From: CAZTLE01 sp964614415
Lineage (GTDB): Bacteria > Bacteroidota > Bacteroidia > Flavobacteriales > Flavobacteriaceae
Direction: 5' to 3'
DNA: 27,653 bases
Assembly (NCBI GenBank): GCA_964614415.1
Contig: CAZTLE010000029.1
Span: 1 to 27,653, forward strand
Shown piece by piece: positions 1 through 7,266 of this stretch (its first letter is position 1; the number at the start of each line of letters is the position of its first letter). A model generated the notes under the pieces. That model was not told the origin of the DNA, did not search any database, and saw only the letters and a list, made by a program, of their open reading frames with translations. The position numbers and the translations under genes are program-made.

Positions 1-119
1 ATATATTCTTGCAATTAAAGGATTGAAAAAGCGCTGCCGGGAGCAACGCCCTGCAAATATAAGGATTTGGGTGTGCTGAGAAAATATGGGGGCAAATAGT
101 TTTTGGAAAGGGCCATAAA

Positions 120-590
120 GCAAGAAAAGCCATACCGTTGTATTGCTACTTCGATATGGCTTCTTGTGAAACACATCGTTACCGGCTACCCGCCTAGGGC
201 GTGTCGAGGCAAGTTTATTAAACCCTTGCAGTCGTGATTTGTTTCAAATGAGCGAACTTTTCAAGGCGAGACTTCCAGTTGACACTGCCGATTTCCGTTT
301 GATCCCTTGCGGGGTCGCGCTTCTGTCGACTTTGCCTTCCGTCCTCCGACCCTCAAATCGGTCTTGCGATCGATTTAGCTGCCGATGGGCTTCTGGCGAA
401 TTCACTTGAGAGCGATTCTTTCGAACCTTTCCCGGGTGAACTCTCCGGTTGGAAACTCGGGTCTTTCGAGTTGCACTCACACTCCTCTTAATCTCAATGC
501 TAACTTCCTTTCGGCGTTAGCACCTCAGACGATAAAGAACAGCAAATAAAGAACGTTACTTTATGGTTAAAATGGCTTTAACACCATTTG
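120..590 (-). ncRNA. Candidate large structured RNA, family not recognised
   Basis: No convincing protein gene lies in 1-733, but the minus strand here folds densely. Hairpins seen (plus coordinates): 498-504/516-522 closing on a GAAA loop; 454-459/467-472; 414-418/423-427 with a GAAA tetraloop, enclosed by 408-412/441-445; 357-363/368-374, seven pairs with a GCAA tetraloop; 301-306/311-316 with a GCAA tetraloop; 237-241/245-249; 209-213/225-229; 191-194/198-201. The loops read as GNRA only on the minus strand, which sets the orientation. A long imperfect inverted repeat at 121-166, followed by a T-rich stretch, could be the 3' end. I could not find the conserved RNase P core, the tmRNA tRNA-like 3' end, rRNA or intron domain V. 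Both ends are approximate. Bases 1-119 show nothing I can name. Confidence 0.5.
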
Positions 591-595
591 TTTTG

Positions 596-625
596 TAAAT
601 GTATAACAAGAAGTGAAAAATCCAA
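596..625 (-). promoter_or_regulatory. Possible promoter for the structured RNA
   Basis: On the minus strand TTG (625-623) is followed after 19 bases by TACATTTA (603-596), seven of eight matches to the Bacteroidota -7 consensus TAnnTTTG. Transcription would start near 590, just before a 6-bp hairpin at 566-582 and the folded segment. The region is AT-rich, so a chance match is possible. Confidence 0.35.
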
Positions 626-684
626 GAAATATAACCTCTTATATACTAACAACTTATGAACCTTGGTTATTAACAAATGTTCAT

Positions 685-711
685 AAAAAAACGCCCATAA
701 AATATGGGCGT
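685..711 (-). terminator. Rho-independent terminator of rplS
   Basis: The minus strand reads a 9-bp perfect stem (ACGCCCATA pairing with TATGGGCGT, three-base loop) followed by a run of seven T. It lies 22 bases after the rplS stop codon, so it very likely ends the rplS transcript and separates it from the structured segment at 120-590. Confidence 0.9.
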
Positions 712-733
712 CTCTAACCTAATGAACAGGTTA

Positions 734-1084
734 TTAACTTTTCTTCTCTTTGATACGAGCCTTCTTACCGGTAAGACCTCTGAAATAGTAGATACGTTTT
801 CTGCGTACACTACCCCTTTTGTTGATCTCAATTTTCTGAAGTGCGGGCATATTCAATGGAAAGATACGCTCAACACCAACAGTTCCCGACATTTTTCTAA
901 TGGTAAATGTCTGGGTAACACCGGTTCCTTTTACTTGAATTACGGTTCCTTTAAAGAACTGGGTTCTTGTTTTTTCGCCTTCGCGAATTTCATAGTATAC
1001 CGTAATGGTATCTCCGGCTCCAAACTTTGGAAACTCTTTTTTTGTTACAAATTCGTCCTGGACAAATTTTACTAGCTCTTCCAT
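734..1084 (-). CDS. rplS: 50S ribosomal protein L19
   Basis: The product is ribosomal protein L19 of the large subunit, which lies at the 30S-50S interface. The 116-residue chain has the expected family length and the flavobacterial N-terminus MEELVKFVQDEFV, followed by FGAGDTITVYYEIREGEKTRTQFFKG, the VERIFPLNMP segment and the basic RRKRIYYFRGLTGKKARIKE tail. The reading frame stays open upstream to about 1147, but only a TTG would start it there; ATG at 1084 matches the family and leaves a leader of about 65 bases after a well-formed promoter at 1156-1185. A strong terminator follows the gene, so rplS seems to be transcribed alone. In many bacteria it is joined to trmD; here dps and a membrane protein gene lie between them. 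Confidence 0.97.
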   Translation of the reverse strand: MEELVKFVQDEFVTKKEFPKFGAGDTITVYYEIREGEKTRTQFFKGTVIQVKGTGVTQTFTIRKMSGTVGVERIFPLNMPALQKIEINKRGSVRRKRIYYFRGLTGKKARIKEKKS

Positions 1085-1155
1085 GGCTATAGTTTGATAA
1101 TGTTTCTTTGAAACAACATTCACGATTCTCGCCAGAGGTTGGACCAAAGTGCGTG

Positions 1156-1185
1156 CAAAAATAAGGATTTTCTAAGAAGCGACAA
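1156..1185 (-). promoter_or_regulatory. Promoter of rplS
   Basis: TTG (1185-1183) and a perfect -7 box TATTTTTG (1163-1156) are separated by 19 bases, the Bacteroidota primary-sigma arrangement. Predicted start of transcription is near 1150, giving rplS a leader of about 65 bases, long enough for autoregulation, though I see no clear L19-binding structure. Confidence 0.7.
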
Positions 1186-1230
1186 GCGGTAGCCTGTTTT
1201 TTTTAATGGGCCGAAAACCCGGTAAAACCG

Positions 1231-1710
1231 CTAGTCATTGCTAAGAAATGCGGAATACATCCACACGAGCTTCTCCTGTTCGCGAATGTAATCGCTCATA
1301 AGTGCATTGGTTCCTTCATCGCCAATCTCTCCGGCGGCCTCCAGAATTACACGCTGCTTTGTGAGCAATGCTTTAAATGATTCCAATATACTCCCGACAG
1401 CTTTGTACCCGTCGGATACATCATTTGATTCGGATACGACCGAAGTGCTCAGGTAATGCGAAAATTCGTGATGCGGTGTGTGACCCAGTGTAAGAATACG
1501 TTCTGCCACCTCATCTATCTTTACGAACAGGTCGTTGTACAGTTCTTCAAACTTTAAATGCAGCTCAAAGAATTTATCTCCCTTTACATTCCAGTGATAT
1601 CCCCGAACGTTCTGATAGAACACCGAATAATTTGCCAGGAGATCGTTTAATTGATTCGCCAGTAGCCTACTTTTTTCAGCGTCCAGCCCAATAGTGTTTA
1701 ATGTACTCAT
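1231..1710 (-). CDS. dps: Dps/ferritin-like DNA-protection protein
   Basis: Dps-family miniferritin of 159 residues: it oxidises Fe(II) with hydrogen peroxide, stores the iron in a dodecamer shell and limits DNA damage. The intersubunit ferroxidase ligands are visible: H39 in YHWNVKG, H51 in FFELHLKF, and D66 and E70 in KIDEVAERI. The C-terminal helix ends IREQEKLVWMYSAFL, as in the family. The frame is open to 1761 with a Cys-rich extension (MSCPTCKSYFC), but a -7 box at 1730-1737 lies inside that extension, so ATG at 1710 is the likely start. The gene stands between rplS and a DUF998-like gene and appears to have its own promoter. I saw no recognisable OxyR or Fur operator. Confidence 0.93.
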   Translation of the reverse strand: MSTLNTIGLDAEKSRLLANQLNDLLANYSVFYQNVRGYHWNVKGDKFFELHLKFEELYNDLFVKIDEVAERILTLGHTPHHEFSHYLSTSVVSESNDVSDGYKAVGSILESFKALLTKQRVILEAAGEIGDEGTNALMSDYIREQEKLVWMYSAFLSND

Positions 1711-1729
1711 AGCGTTAGATTTTCTTCTA

Positions 1730-1737
1730 CAAAAATA
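1730..1737 (-). promoter_or_regulatory. -7 box upstream of dps
   Basis: The minus strand shows TATTTTTG, a perfect TAnnTTTG, about 19 bases before the dps ATG. There is no clear TTG at the usual -33 distance, so the promoter may need an activator. It excludes the longer dps reading frame. Confidence 0.5.
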
Positions 1738-1845
1738 CGATTTGCAGGTCGGGCAGGACATGACCGGTGACAGTTTTTGACAACCCGATAATAGGGTATA
1801 TCTATGATTTTTTTTGTAAGGTGGAGGATATTACTAAACGGTAAA

Positions 1846-2466
1846 CTAATGGTCTTTCACGTCAGCAAGAGTGCTGCTGTAATACGCATGTCCGATGAAG
1901 CCCATTCCCAGGAATTCCAGGATCCAGGGAGCCAAAATAAGTGCGTCGTAATCGTGGTCCAATAGACTCACTTCTGTTATTCCTAAAGCAATAAGCAGGG
2001 CAGGTATGGCCAAAAGGCTCCACATATACGTTTTGTGCTTATTGACCTTGTCCATATCGGCCATGATAAGCAAAAAGCCCAGTACGATGAGACAGTGAAA
2101 AATGACCGTTCTGATCAAAGCCGATGCTATCTCTCTTTCACCCGTTATTTCAATGATACCAAAGGAGAACCATGAAATACTGGCCAACAATAACGAAATT
2201 CCGCCAATCTTCACAAATTTGCTTCCGCCATGATTGAGAACAATACCAAAGGAGAAGGCAATAAGTAAGATTCCTACGAATCCATATGTGAACAGGGACA
2301 TCCAGGTTTGCCCCTCAATGTTTTTGATGTTGTATACAGACAAGCTTAGTTTTTCAAAGTCCTGCCAGGCATAGGGACTAAAAACAAAAAAGAAAAGTAT
2401 AAAACCGATGAGTGCAACGAACGGAATACCCATCCCTATGATCCCATGTACCCTATTGTTCATCAT
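1846..2466 (-). CDS. DUF998-like integral membrane protein
   Basis: A 206-residue hydrophobic protein with about six predicted membrane segments (roughly residues 8-29, 58-78, 85-106, 116-136, 149-166 and 178-196) and short polar loops. The spacing and the motifs SISWFSFGIIE and MADMDKVNK resemble the DUF998 family, whose biochemical function is unknown to me. The start overlaps the end of trmD by 14 bases (ATG at 2466) or 11 bases (the next ATG at 2463), so it is probably translated by coupling from the trmD message. It is the last gene of a GNAT-TPR-trmD-DUF998 run. I do not see a signal linking it to tRNA modification; the association may be purely transcriptional. Confidence 0.8.
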   Translation of the reverse strand: MMNNRVHGIIGMGIPFVALIGFILFFFVFSPYAWQDFEKLSLSVYNIKNIEGQTWMSLFTYGFVGILLIAFSFGIVLNHGGSKFVKIGGISLLLASISWFSFGIIEITGEREIASALIRTVIFHCLIVLGFLLIMADMDKVNKHKTYMWSLLAIPALLIALGITEVSLLDHDYDALILAPWILEFLGMGFIGHAYYSSTLADVKDH

Positions 2467-3139
2467 CCTGAAGTAAGTCGGGACGTCGTTCCGTAGTACG
2501 TTTCAATGCCTGATCTTCACGCCACTCTTCAATTTTCGGGAGGTTACCGCTTAGAAGAATATCGGGTACCTTCCAACCCTTGTACTCGGCAGGGCGGGTA
2601 TATATGGGAGGAGCTAACATATCGTCCTGGAAAGAATCGGTGAGGGCACTGGTCTCATTACCCAGAACGCCCGGTATCAAACGGATCACAGCATCACTCA
2701 CAACGGCCGCAGCAAGTTCACCACCGCTTAGTACAAAATCACCAACCGAAATTTCGCGCGTCACGAAGTGATCGCGAACGCGCTGATCCACACCTTTATA
2801 ATGACCGCAGAGGATAATGAGATTCTCTTTAATGGAAAGTTCGTTGGCCGTGTTTTGCGTGAAGGTGTCACCATCGGGCGTCATATAGATTACCTCATCG
2901 TACGTCCGTTCGGATTTGAGTTGAGAGATGCACTTATCAATGGGTTCTATCATAAGGACCATTCCTGCCCCACCTCCAAATTGATAGTCATCCACCTGTT
3001 TATAGGTATTGGATGTATAGTCCCTTAAATTGTGAATATGGACGGAGACCAACCCTTTGTCAATTGCACGTTTTAATATGGAAGCCTCGAAAGGGCTTTT
3101 CAGCAATTCGGGAAGGACGGTGATAATGTCAATACGCAT
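2453..3139 (-). CDS. trmD: tRNA (guanine-N1)-methyltransferase TrmD
   Basis: TrmD methylates N1 of G37 next to the anticodon, using S-adenosylmethionine, and so prevents +1 frameshifting. The 228-residue product begins MRIDIITVLPEL and shows the SPOUT trefoil-knot signatures: FGGGAGMVL (residues 54-62), CGHYKGVDQRVRD (111-123), ISVGDFVLSGGE (130-141) and LIPGVLGN (154-161). Asp168 in LTDSF is the candidate catalytic acid. Length is normal for the family. The start codon lies one base after the stop of the TPR gene upstream, and the 3' end overlaps the DUF998-like gene, so the three are translationally linked. rpsP and rimM, frequent partners of trmD, are not in the window, and rplS is two genes away. 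Confidence 0.97.
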   Translation of the reverse strand: MRIDIITVLPELLKSPFEASILKRAIDKGLVSVHIHNLRDYTSNTYKQVDDYQFGGGAGMVLMIEPIDKCISQLKSERTYDEVIYMTPDGDTFTQNTANELSIKENLIILCGHYKGVDQRVRDHFVTREISVGDFVLSGGELAAAVVSDAVIRLIPGVLGNETSALTDSFQDDMLAPPIYTRPAEYKGWKVPDILLSGNLPKIEEWREDQALKRTTERRPDLLQDDEQ

Positions 3140-3140
3140 G

Positions 3141-3635
3141 TTACATAAGATCTTTCTTCATCTTGCAGCGTTCGATGGACTCCTTGGCGCGGGTTAATAC
3201 GTTCTTGTCCAACGTATTCAGCGCACATTGGCGGTAGTTATCTATTGCTTCTTCCAATTTGCCCTGCTGCTCATACATAATGGCGTACTCATTATATATG
3301 GTAGATTTTGTAATACCGGGAATCCCCATGGCTTTGTCCAGAAGATTCTTCAGATCGTCCCATTTGCCGAGTGTGGACAACAGGATAGCATAGTTGTAGT
3401 AAACGCTGGGGTACATGGGGCTTTTCTCGAGACAGAGTTTATACAACGTCTCACCTTTTTCATATTCCTTGAACTTCACCTCATACAGGTATCCCAGATG
3501 GTTATAGGCCTTTCCGAAGTTCGGGTCCATATCAATGATCTTCTCAAGTTTGTCGGTCGCCTGATCGTACAGACCATCTTTAATGTCAAGATTAGCCTGA
3601 TCCAGTAGTTCTTCCAGTTTTGTTAGGTGATCCAT
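3141..3635 (-). CDS. Tetratricopeptide-repeat protein
   Basis: A 164-residue soluble protein made almost entirely of TPR helices. Repeats can be seen at about residues 18-50 (DQATDKLEKIIDMDPNFGKAYNHLGYLY), 51-86 (KGETLYKLCLEKSPMYPSVYYNYA) and 105-140 (TKSTIYNEYAIMYEQQGKLEEAIDNYRQCA). It has no signal peptide or membrane segment, so it should act in the cytoplasm as a protein-binding scaffold; the partner is unknown. It precedes trmD with a one-base gap and follows a GNAT gene after 39 bases, so all are likely one transcript. The sequence does not allow a more specific function. Confidence 0.85.
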   Translation of the reverse strand: MDHLTKLEELLDQANLDIKDGLYDQATDKLEKIIDMDPNFGKAYNHLGYLYEVKFKEYEKGETLYKLCLEKSPMYPSVYYNYAILLSTLGKWDDLKNLLDKAMGIPGITKSTIYNEYAIMYEQQGKLEEAIDNYRQCALNTLDKNVLTRAKESIERCKMKKDLM

Positions 3636-3674
3636 AGTAAATTGTTTAGAATGTAAAAATAAAGGAAATACTTG

Positions 3675-4115
3675 TTAAGCCGTCCATGTATAGTGAAAAA
3701 CATCTACGTCCTTTTTCCAGTCCAGTCGTTCGTATAAGTGTTGAGCCGGGTTGTCAATTCCGGTCTCAAGGGTAAGCCCCTTCGCTCCGTCACGTATGGC
3801 CCGTTCTTTAGCACGGTTTAAGAGTGCCTCTCCAACTCCTTTTCCCCTGTGTTTGGCAGCGACATAGAGGTCATTGAGAATGTACAGGCGTTGCATGGAG
3901 ACCGATGAAAAGGAAGGAAATAGTTGTGTAAACCCCAGGGCTTCTCCCTCCTCGTCAAGTGCCAGGTAAAAGATAGTGTCGTTCATTTCAAATCTCCGGG
4001 CGAGAAACTCCCGAATTTTATCCGGTTCCGAAGCTTGCTTGTAAAAGATCCTGTATCCGTCGAATAGAGGAATTAACATATCCAGATGTTCCGATGTCGC
4101 ATTGATTATAGTCAT
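3675..4115 (-). CDS. GNAT-family N-acetyltransferase
   Basis: A 146-residue acyltransferase of the GCN5-related type. Motif A, which binds the acetyl-CoA pyrophosphate, is visible as LYVAAKHRGKGVGEALLNRAKE (about residues 76-97, with RGKGVG the glycine-rich turn). Motif B is GLTLETGIDNPAQHLYERLDW (about 113-133), whose tyrosine is the usual general acid. The chain is close to the family minimum, so it has a single domain. The substrate cannot be read from the sequence; candidates include small amines, antibiotics or protein N-termini. It heads the run GNAT-TPR-trmD-DUF998 and starts divergently from the oxidoreductase gene at 4243. Confidence 0.88.
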   Translation of the reverse strand: MTIINATSEHLDMLIPLFDGYRIFYKQASEPDKIREFLARRFEMNDTIFYLALDEEGEALGFTQLFPSFSSVSMQRLYILNDLYVAAKHRGKGVGEALLNRAKERAIRDGAKGLTLETGIDNPAQHLYERLDWKKDVDVFHYTWTA

Positions 4116-4242
4116 GCCTTTTCTTTTGCTTAAAAATACTGAATCCTGATAGAGTTGAACACATTGGCATACCTAATTTAACGCATGCCGTTTTATGAAT
4201 CGATTTTATATCTTTAATGTTCTAATTCTGAATAATCTTCCA

Positions 4243-5655
4243 ATGAAACGTCGCACTTTTCTTAAGAGTACCGCTGCCGCTAGTGCAGCCTTCACTATCG
4301 TTCCCAGCTATGTTCTGGGGGGAACTCATGTACCACCCAGTGATACGGTGTACCTCGCCGCAATAGGAGTAGGAGGTCGGGGTGGAGGCGTGGTCCGCGA
4401 ATTGAATGAAACCGGTAAGGTAAAGTTTGTGGCACTATGCGACGTGGATATGAAGCGTGCCGGGCAAACTTTCGCCAACTTCCCGGATGCCAAGCAATAC
4501 AAGGATTTCAGGGAGATACTGGATAAGCATCTCAACGAGATCGATGGCTTTGCCGTAGGTACGCCTGATCATACGCATGCCGTTATTTCAATTCCTTTTA
4601 TGAAGGCCAAAAAGCACGCCTATGTGGAAAAACCTTTGACCCATAACATCTATGAAGCCCGACTCATGGCGCAGGTGGCGGCTTCTGAGGGTATTGTAAC
4701 GCAAATGGGAAATCAAGGTGCATCCGGCGAGGGAATTCGTCAGGCACAGGAATGGATCAATGCCGGAGTTATTGGGAAGGTGCATCGAGTCGATTGTTGG
4801 ACAAACCGTCCGGTATGGCCGCAAGGTTTCAAACACATTACGCAAGGCGAACCTGTACCCGAATCCCTGAATTGGGATCTTTGGTTAGGACCGGCCGATA
4901 TGAGACCTTATAATTCAAGCTATTTGCCATTTAAGTGGCGTGGTTTCTGGGACTTCGGAACAGGTGCTATGGGTGATATGGGATGTCACATTATGGAGAC
5001 ACCCTTCAAAACCCTTGAATTGGGCTTCCCGTACGAGGCCGAGGCCAGTTGTACCACCATCTGGTCCAATGACTTTGTCGAGGCCAACTACTATGAGGTG
5101 TGTCCGCCTTCATCCATTGTCCGCCTTCAGTTCAACACTGAAAAGCACGGTAACGTTTCACTCAACTGGTATGATGGCGGCATCATGCCCGATCTGCCAC
5201 CTGAACTAGGCGATGGAGAAGAACCCGGAGGTAATGGTGGTGGAAGTATTTTCCATGGAAGCGATGGTATTATGGTTACGGATACCTATTCCGGGAATCC
5301 CAGACTACTGCCGGCAGAGCGCATGAATGATTTCACACCACCTGATCCTACCATACCGAGAGTTGACTTCTCACATACCGGAGAATGGGTGAATGCTATT
5401 GTGAACGGCGGTGCCACGTCCTCTCCGTTCTCATACGGAGGTCCGCTTACCGAAGCCGTACTAATGGGGAACCTGGCGATCAAATCGTTCCAGCACAAAA
5501 CACTTAAAGAAGGGAAACAGGAAGGCGATTGGGGTGCGTACAATTATCCCGGTAGAAGAACCATCAAATGGGATGGAGAGAATATGAAAGTGACCAATTA
5601 CGAGTTCGCCAATAACTGGGTAAAACGGGAATACAGGGAAGGATGGAGCCTGTAG
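4243..5655 (+). CDS. Tat-exported Gfo/Idh/MocA family oxidoreductase
   Basis: A 470-residue NAD(P)-dependent dehydrogenase-like protein. It begins MKRRTFLKSTAAASAAF, a twin-arginine signal (RRTFLK) with a hydrophobic stretch, so it is probably exported folded with its cofactor bound. The Rossmann motif GVGGRGGG is at residues 42-49 and the family EKP motif at 129-131 (HAYVEKPLTH). The C-terminal part contains WDLWLGPADMRPYN and FWDFGTGAMGDMGCH, typical of the secreted Bacteroidota members that act on sugars or sugar derivatives. The frame is open to 4195, but the upstream residues do not look like a signal, while ATG at 4243 places the Tat motif at the N-terminus. Substrate unknown. The gene converges with gap; 25 bases separate them. 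Confidence 0.92.
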   Translation: MKRRTFLKSTAAASAAFTIVPSYVLGGTHVPPSDTVYLAAIGVGGRGGGVVRELNETGKVKFVALCDVDMKRAGQTFANFPDAKQYKDFREILDKHLNEIDGFAVGTPDHTHAVISIPFMKAKKHAYVEKPLTHNIYEARLMAQVAASEGIVTQMGNQGASGEGIRQAQEWINAGVIGKVHRVDCWTNRPVWPQGFKHITQGEPVPESLNWDLWLGPADMRPYNSSYLPFKWRGFWDFGTGAMGDMGCHIMETPFKTLELGFPYEAEASCTTIWSNDFVEANYYEVCPPSSIVRLQFNTEKHGNVSLNWYDGGIMPDLPPELGDGEEPGGNGGGSIFHGSDGIMVTDTYSGNPRLLPAERMNDFTPPDPTIPRVDFSHTGEWVNAIVNGGATSSPFSYGGPLTEAVLMGNLAIKSFQHKTLKEGKQEGDWGAYNYPGRRTIKWDGENMKVTNYEFANNWVKREYREGWSL

Positions 5656-5680
5656 ACACAGACTCCACCTTCAGATCATA

Positions 5681-7129
5681 TTAATAATAGGTATAGCGAC
5701 GTACTTTAGATATGTACTTGGCCAGGCGAATTACCTGGTGACTGTAGCCATATTCATTATCATACCAAACATATAGCACCGCATTCTTTCCATTGGCCGT
5801 CACGATGGTCGCGTTACTGTCGTAGATAGCCGGAGCGGACGAGCCTACAATATCACTGGACACGAGCTCATTGCTTAGTGAGTACTTGATTTGCTCTACC
5901 AAATCTCCTTCCAGGGCATATTTCTTCATGATCGAATTCATTCCATCACGGGAGGTGGCATTTTCCAACTCCAGTTTAAGAATGGCCAGAGAGCCGTTCG
6001 GTACAGGAACGCGAATCGCATTCGAAGTAAGTTTACCTTCAAACGAAGGAAGTGCCTTGCTCACCGCTTTACCGGCGCCGGTTTCCGTAATCACCATGTT
6101 GAGGGCGGCAGCTCTTCCACGACGGTATTTCTTGTGCATATTATCGACCAGATTCTGGTCGTTGGTGTAGGCATGAATGGTCTCAAGATGTCCCTGAACA
6201 ACGCCCAGCGAGTCTTCCACCACTTTCAGTACCGGGGTGATAGCATTGGTGGTGCAGGAAGCCGCAGAGAAAATATCGACAGACTCAGGATCGTAATCTG
6301 TATGATTTACACCGTGAACGATGTTTGGCACTCCTTTTCCGGGGGCGGTAAGGAGCACTTTGGCGACTCCATTAGCCTGAAGGTGGCGTCCAAGAGCTTC
6401 CTCATCTCTAAAGGCTCCGGTATTATCGATCACAAGAGCATCCTGAATACCGAACTCGGTGTAGTCGATTTCTTCAGGGGCGTTGGCCGAAATAATGAAA
6501 ACCGTCGTGCCATTGATTATTAGAGCTTTGTTTTCCGCATCTACAGCCACAGTACCATGGAAATCGCCATGAACGGAATCGTATTGCAACAGGGAAGCAC
6601 GCTTTTCAAGAACAGTTTGGTCCACGCTTCCTCGAGTGACGATGGCGCGAAGCCGTAGCTGACTTCCTTGTCCCGTGCGGGTCATTAACTCCCGGGCCAG
6701 GAGTCGGCCAATACGACCGAAACCATAGAGAATCACATCCTTGGGTGTTATGTCTTTCACATTGTTGGCACCTTTAAGCTTGTCACTTACAAAGGCGAGG
6801 GCGTCCTGGTATTTGTTGTCTTCCAGGTGGTACTCGTAGGTAAGTTTACCGATATCCAACTTGGCAGGAGGCAGGTCAAGGGTTTTGATCGCCTGGGCTA
6901 TTTCCACGGAATCAAAAATTGAAATGGGCTTTTGAACAAACTCCCCGGCATACTCATGCAGGTTGAGAATTTCGCTCACATTGCGATCAATAAGTTGGTT
7001 TCTGAACAGTACCAATTCGATGGATTTGTCATACCACAGATCGCTTACGATCTTAATAAATTCAACGGAAGCCTTACGGCGGTCAGTTTGAAAGGACAGT
7101 TCTTTTTCATAAACGTCGTCAAAACTCAT
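5681..7129 (-). CDS. gap: Glyceraldehyde-3-phosphate dehydrogenase, long form
   Basis: This enzyme oxidises glyceraldehyde-3-phosphate to 1,3-bisphosphoglycerate. The 482-residue chain carries about 130 extra N-terminal residues before the dehydrogenase core. The nucleotide-binding GFGRIG is at 136-141, the catalytic Cys292 in SAASCTTN, His319 in TIHAYTN, and the end WYDNEYGYSHQVI is typical. Where NAD-specific enzymes have Asp after the second strand (AIND), this protein has AIVTRGS (162-168), so NADP use, perhaps in gluconeogenesis, is plausible but inferred. Long GAPDH forms of this size are known in Bacteroidota alongside a classical 330-residue enzyme, which is not in the window. The gene has its own -7 box and lies behind the htrA terminator, so it is a separate unit. 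Confidence 0.95.
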   Translation of the reverse strand: MSFDDVYEKELSFQTDRRKASVEFIKIVSDLWYDKSIELVLFRNQLIDRNVSEILNLHEYAGEFVQKPISIFDSVEIAQAIKTLDLPPAKLDIGKLTYEYHLEDNKYQDALAFVSDKLKGANNVKDITPKDVILYGFGRIGRLLARELMTRTGQGSQLRLRAIVTRGSVDQTVLEKRASLLQYDSVHGDFHGTVAVDAENKALIINGTTVFIISANAPEEIDYTEFGIQDALVIDNTGAFRDEEALGRHLQANGVAKVLLTAPGKGVPNIVHGVNHTDYDPESVDIFSAASCTTNAITPVLKVVEDSLGVVQGHLETIHAYTNDQNLVDNMHKKYRRGRAAALNMVITETGAGKAVSKALPSFEGKLTSNAIRVPVPNGSLAILKLELENATSRDGMNSIMKKYALEGDLVEQIKYSLSNELVSSDIVGSSAPAIYDSNATIVTANGKNAVLYVWYDNEYGYSHQVIRLAKYISKVRRYTYY

Positions 7130-7163
7130 GGTAACCGGTTTTTTAAGGGTTTGAAATTTTGTG

Positions 7164-7171
7164 CAAAAGTA
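7164..7171 (-). promoter_or_regulatory. -7 box of the gap promoter
   Basis: TACTTTTG followed by C on the minus strand is a perfect Bacteroidota -7 element, 34 bases before the gap ATG. A good TTG at the -33 distance is not evident. It lies between the htrA terminator and gap, as an independent promoter should. Confidence 0.6.
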
Positions 7172-7202
7172 TATATTTCAAACGTTTTAGTGAAGCATAA
7201 TT

Positions 7203-7249
7203 GTAAAATAAAATACCCCTTCGCAGATATGTCCTGCAAAGGGGTATTT
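7203..7249 (-). terminator. Rho-independent terminator after htrA
   Basis: A long stem (7211-7221 with 7239-7249, eleven pairs, then GCAG 7223-7226 with CTGC 7234-7237) is followed on the minus strand by a T-rich tract (TATTTTATTTT). It begins 18 bases after the htrA stop and separates htrA from gap. Confidence 0.9.
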
Positions 7250-7266
7250 CGTATAAAAAATGACCT

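Noticed and set aside
244..480. 78-residue basic open frame on the minus strand (GTG start)
   Set aside because: It lies wholly within the folded GNRA-rich segment, has no ATG, and its composition (Arg, Ser, Lys) looks like a by-product of the RNA structure. The RNA explanation fits better, though a tiny protein is not strictly excluded.
1085..1147. Longer L19 start
   Set aside because: It would begin with TTG two or three bases after the predicted transcription start, and the extra residues do not match L19.
1160..1240. Terminator between dps and rplS
   Set aside because: The GGGTTTTCGGCCC-type stem is followed by A, not T, on the minus strand, so it does not fit a Rho-independent terminator.
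1711..1761. Cys-rich N-terminal extension of Dps (CPTC)
   Set aside because: A -7 promoter box lies inside it and Dps homologues begin near the ATG at 1710.
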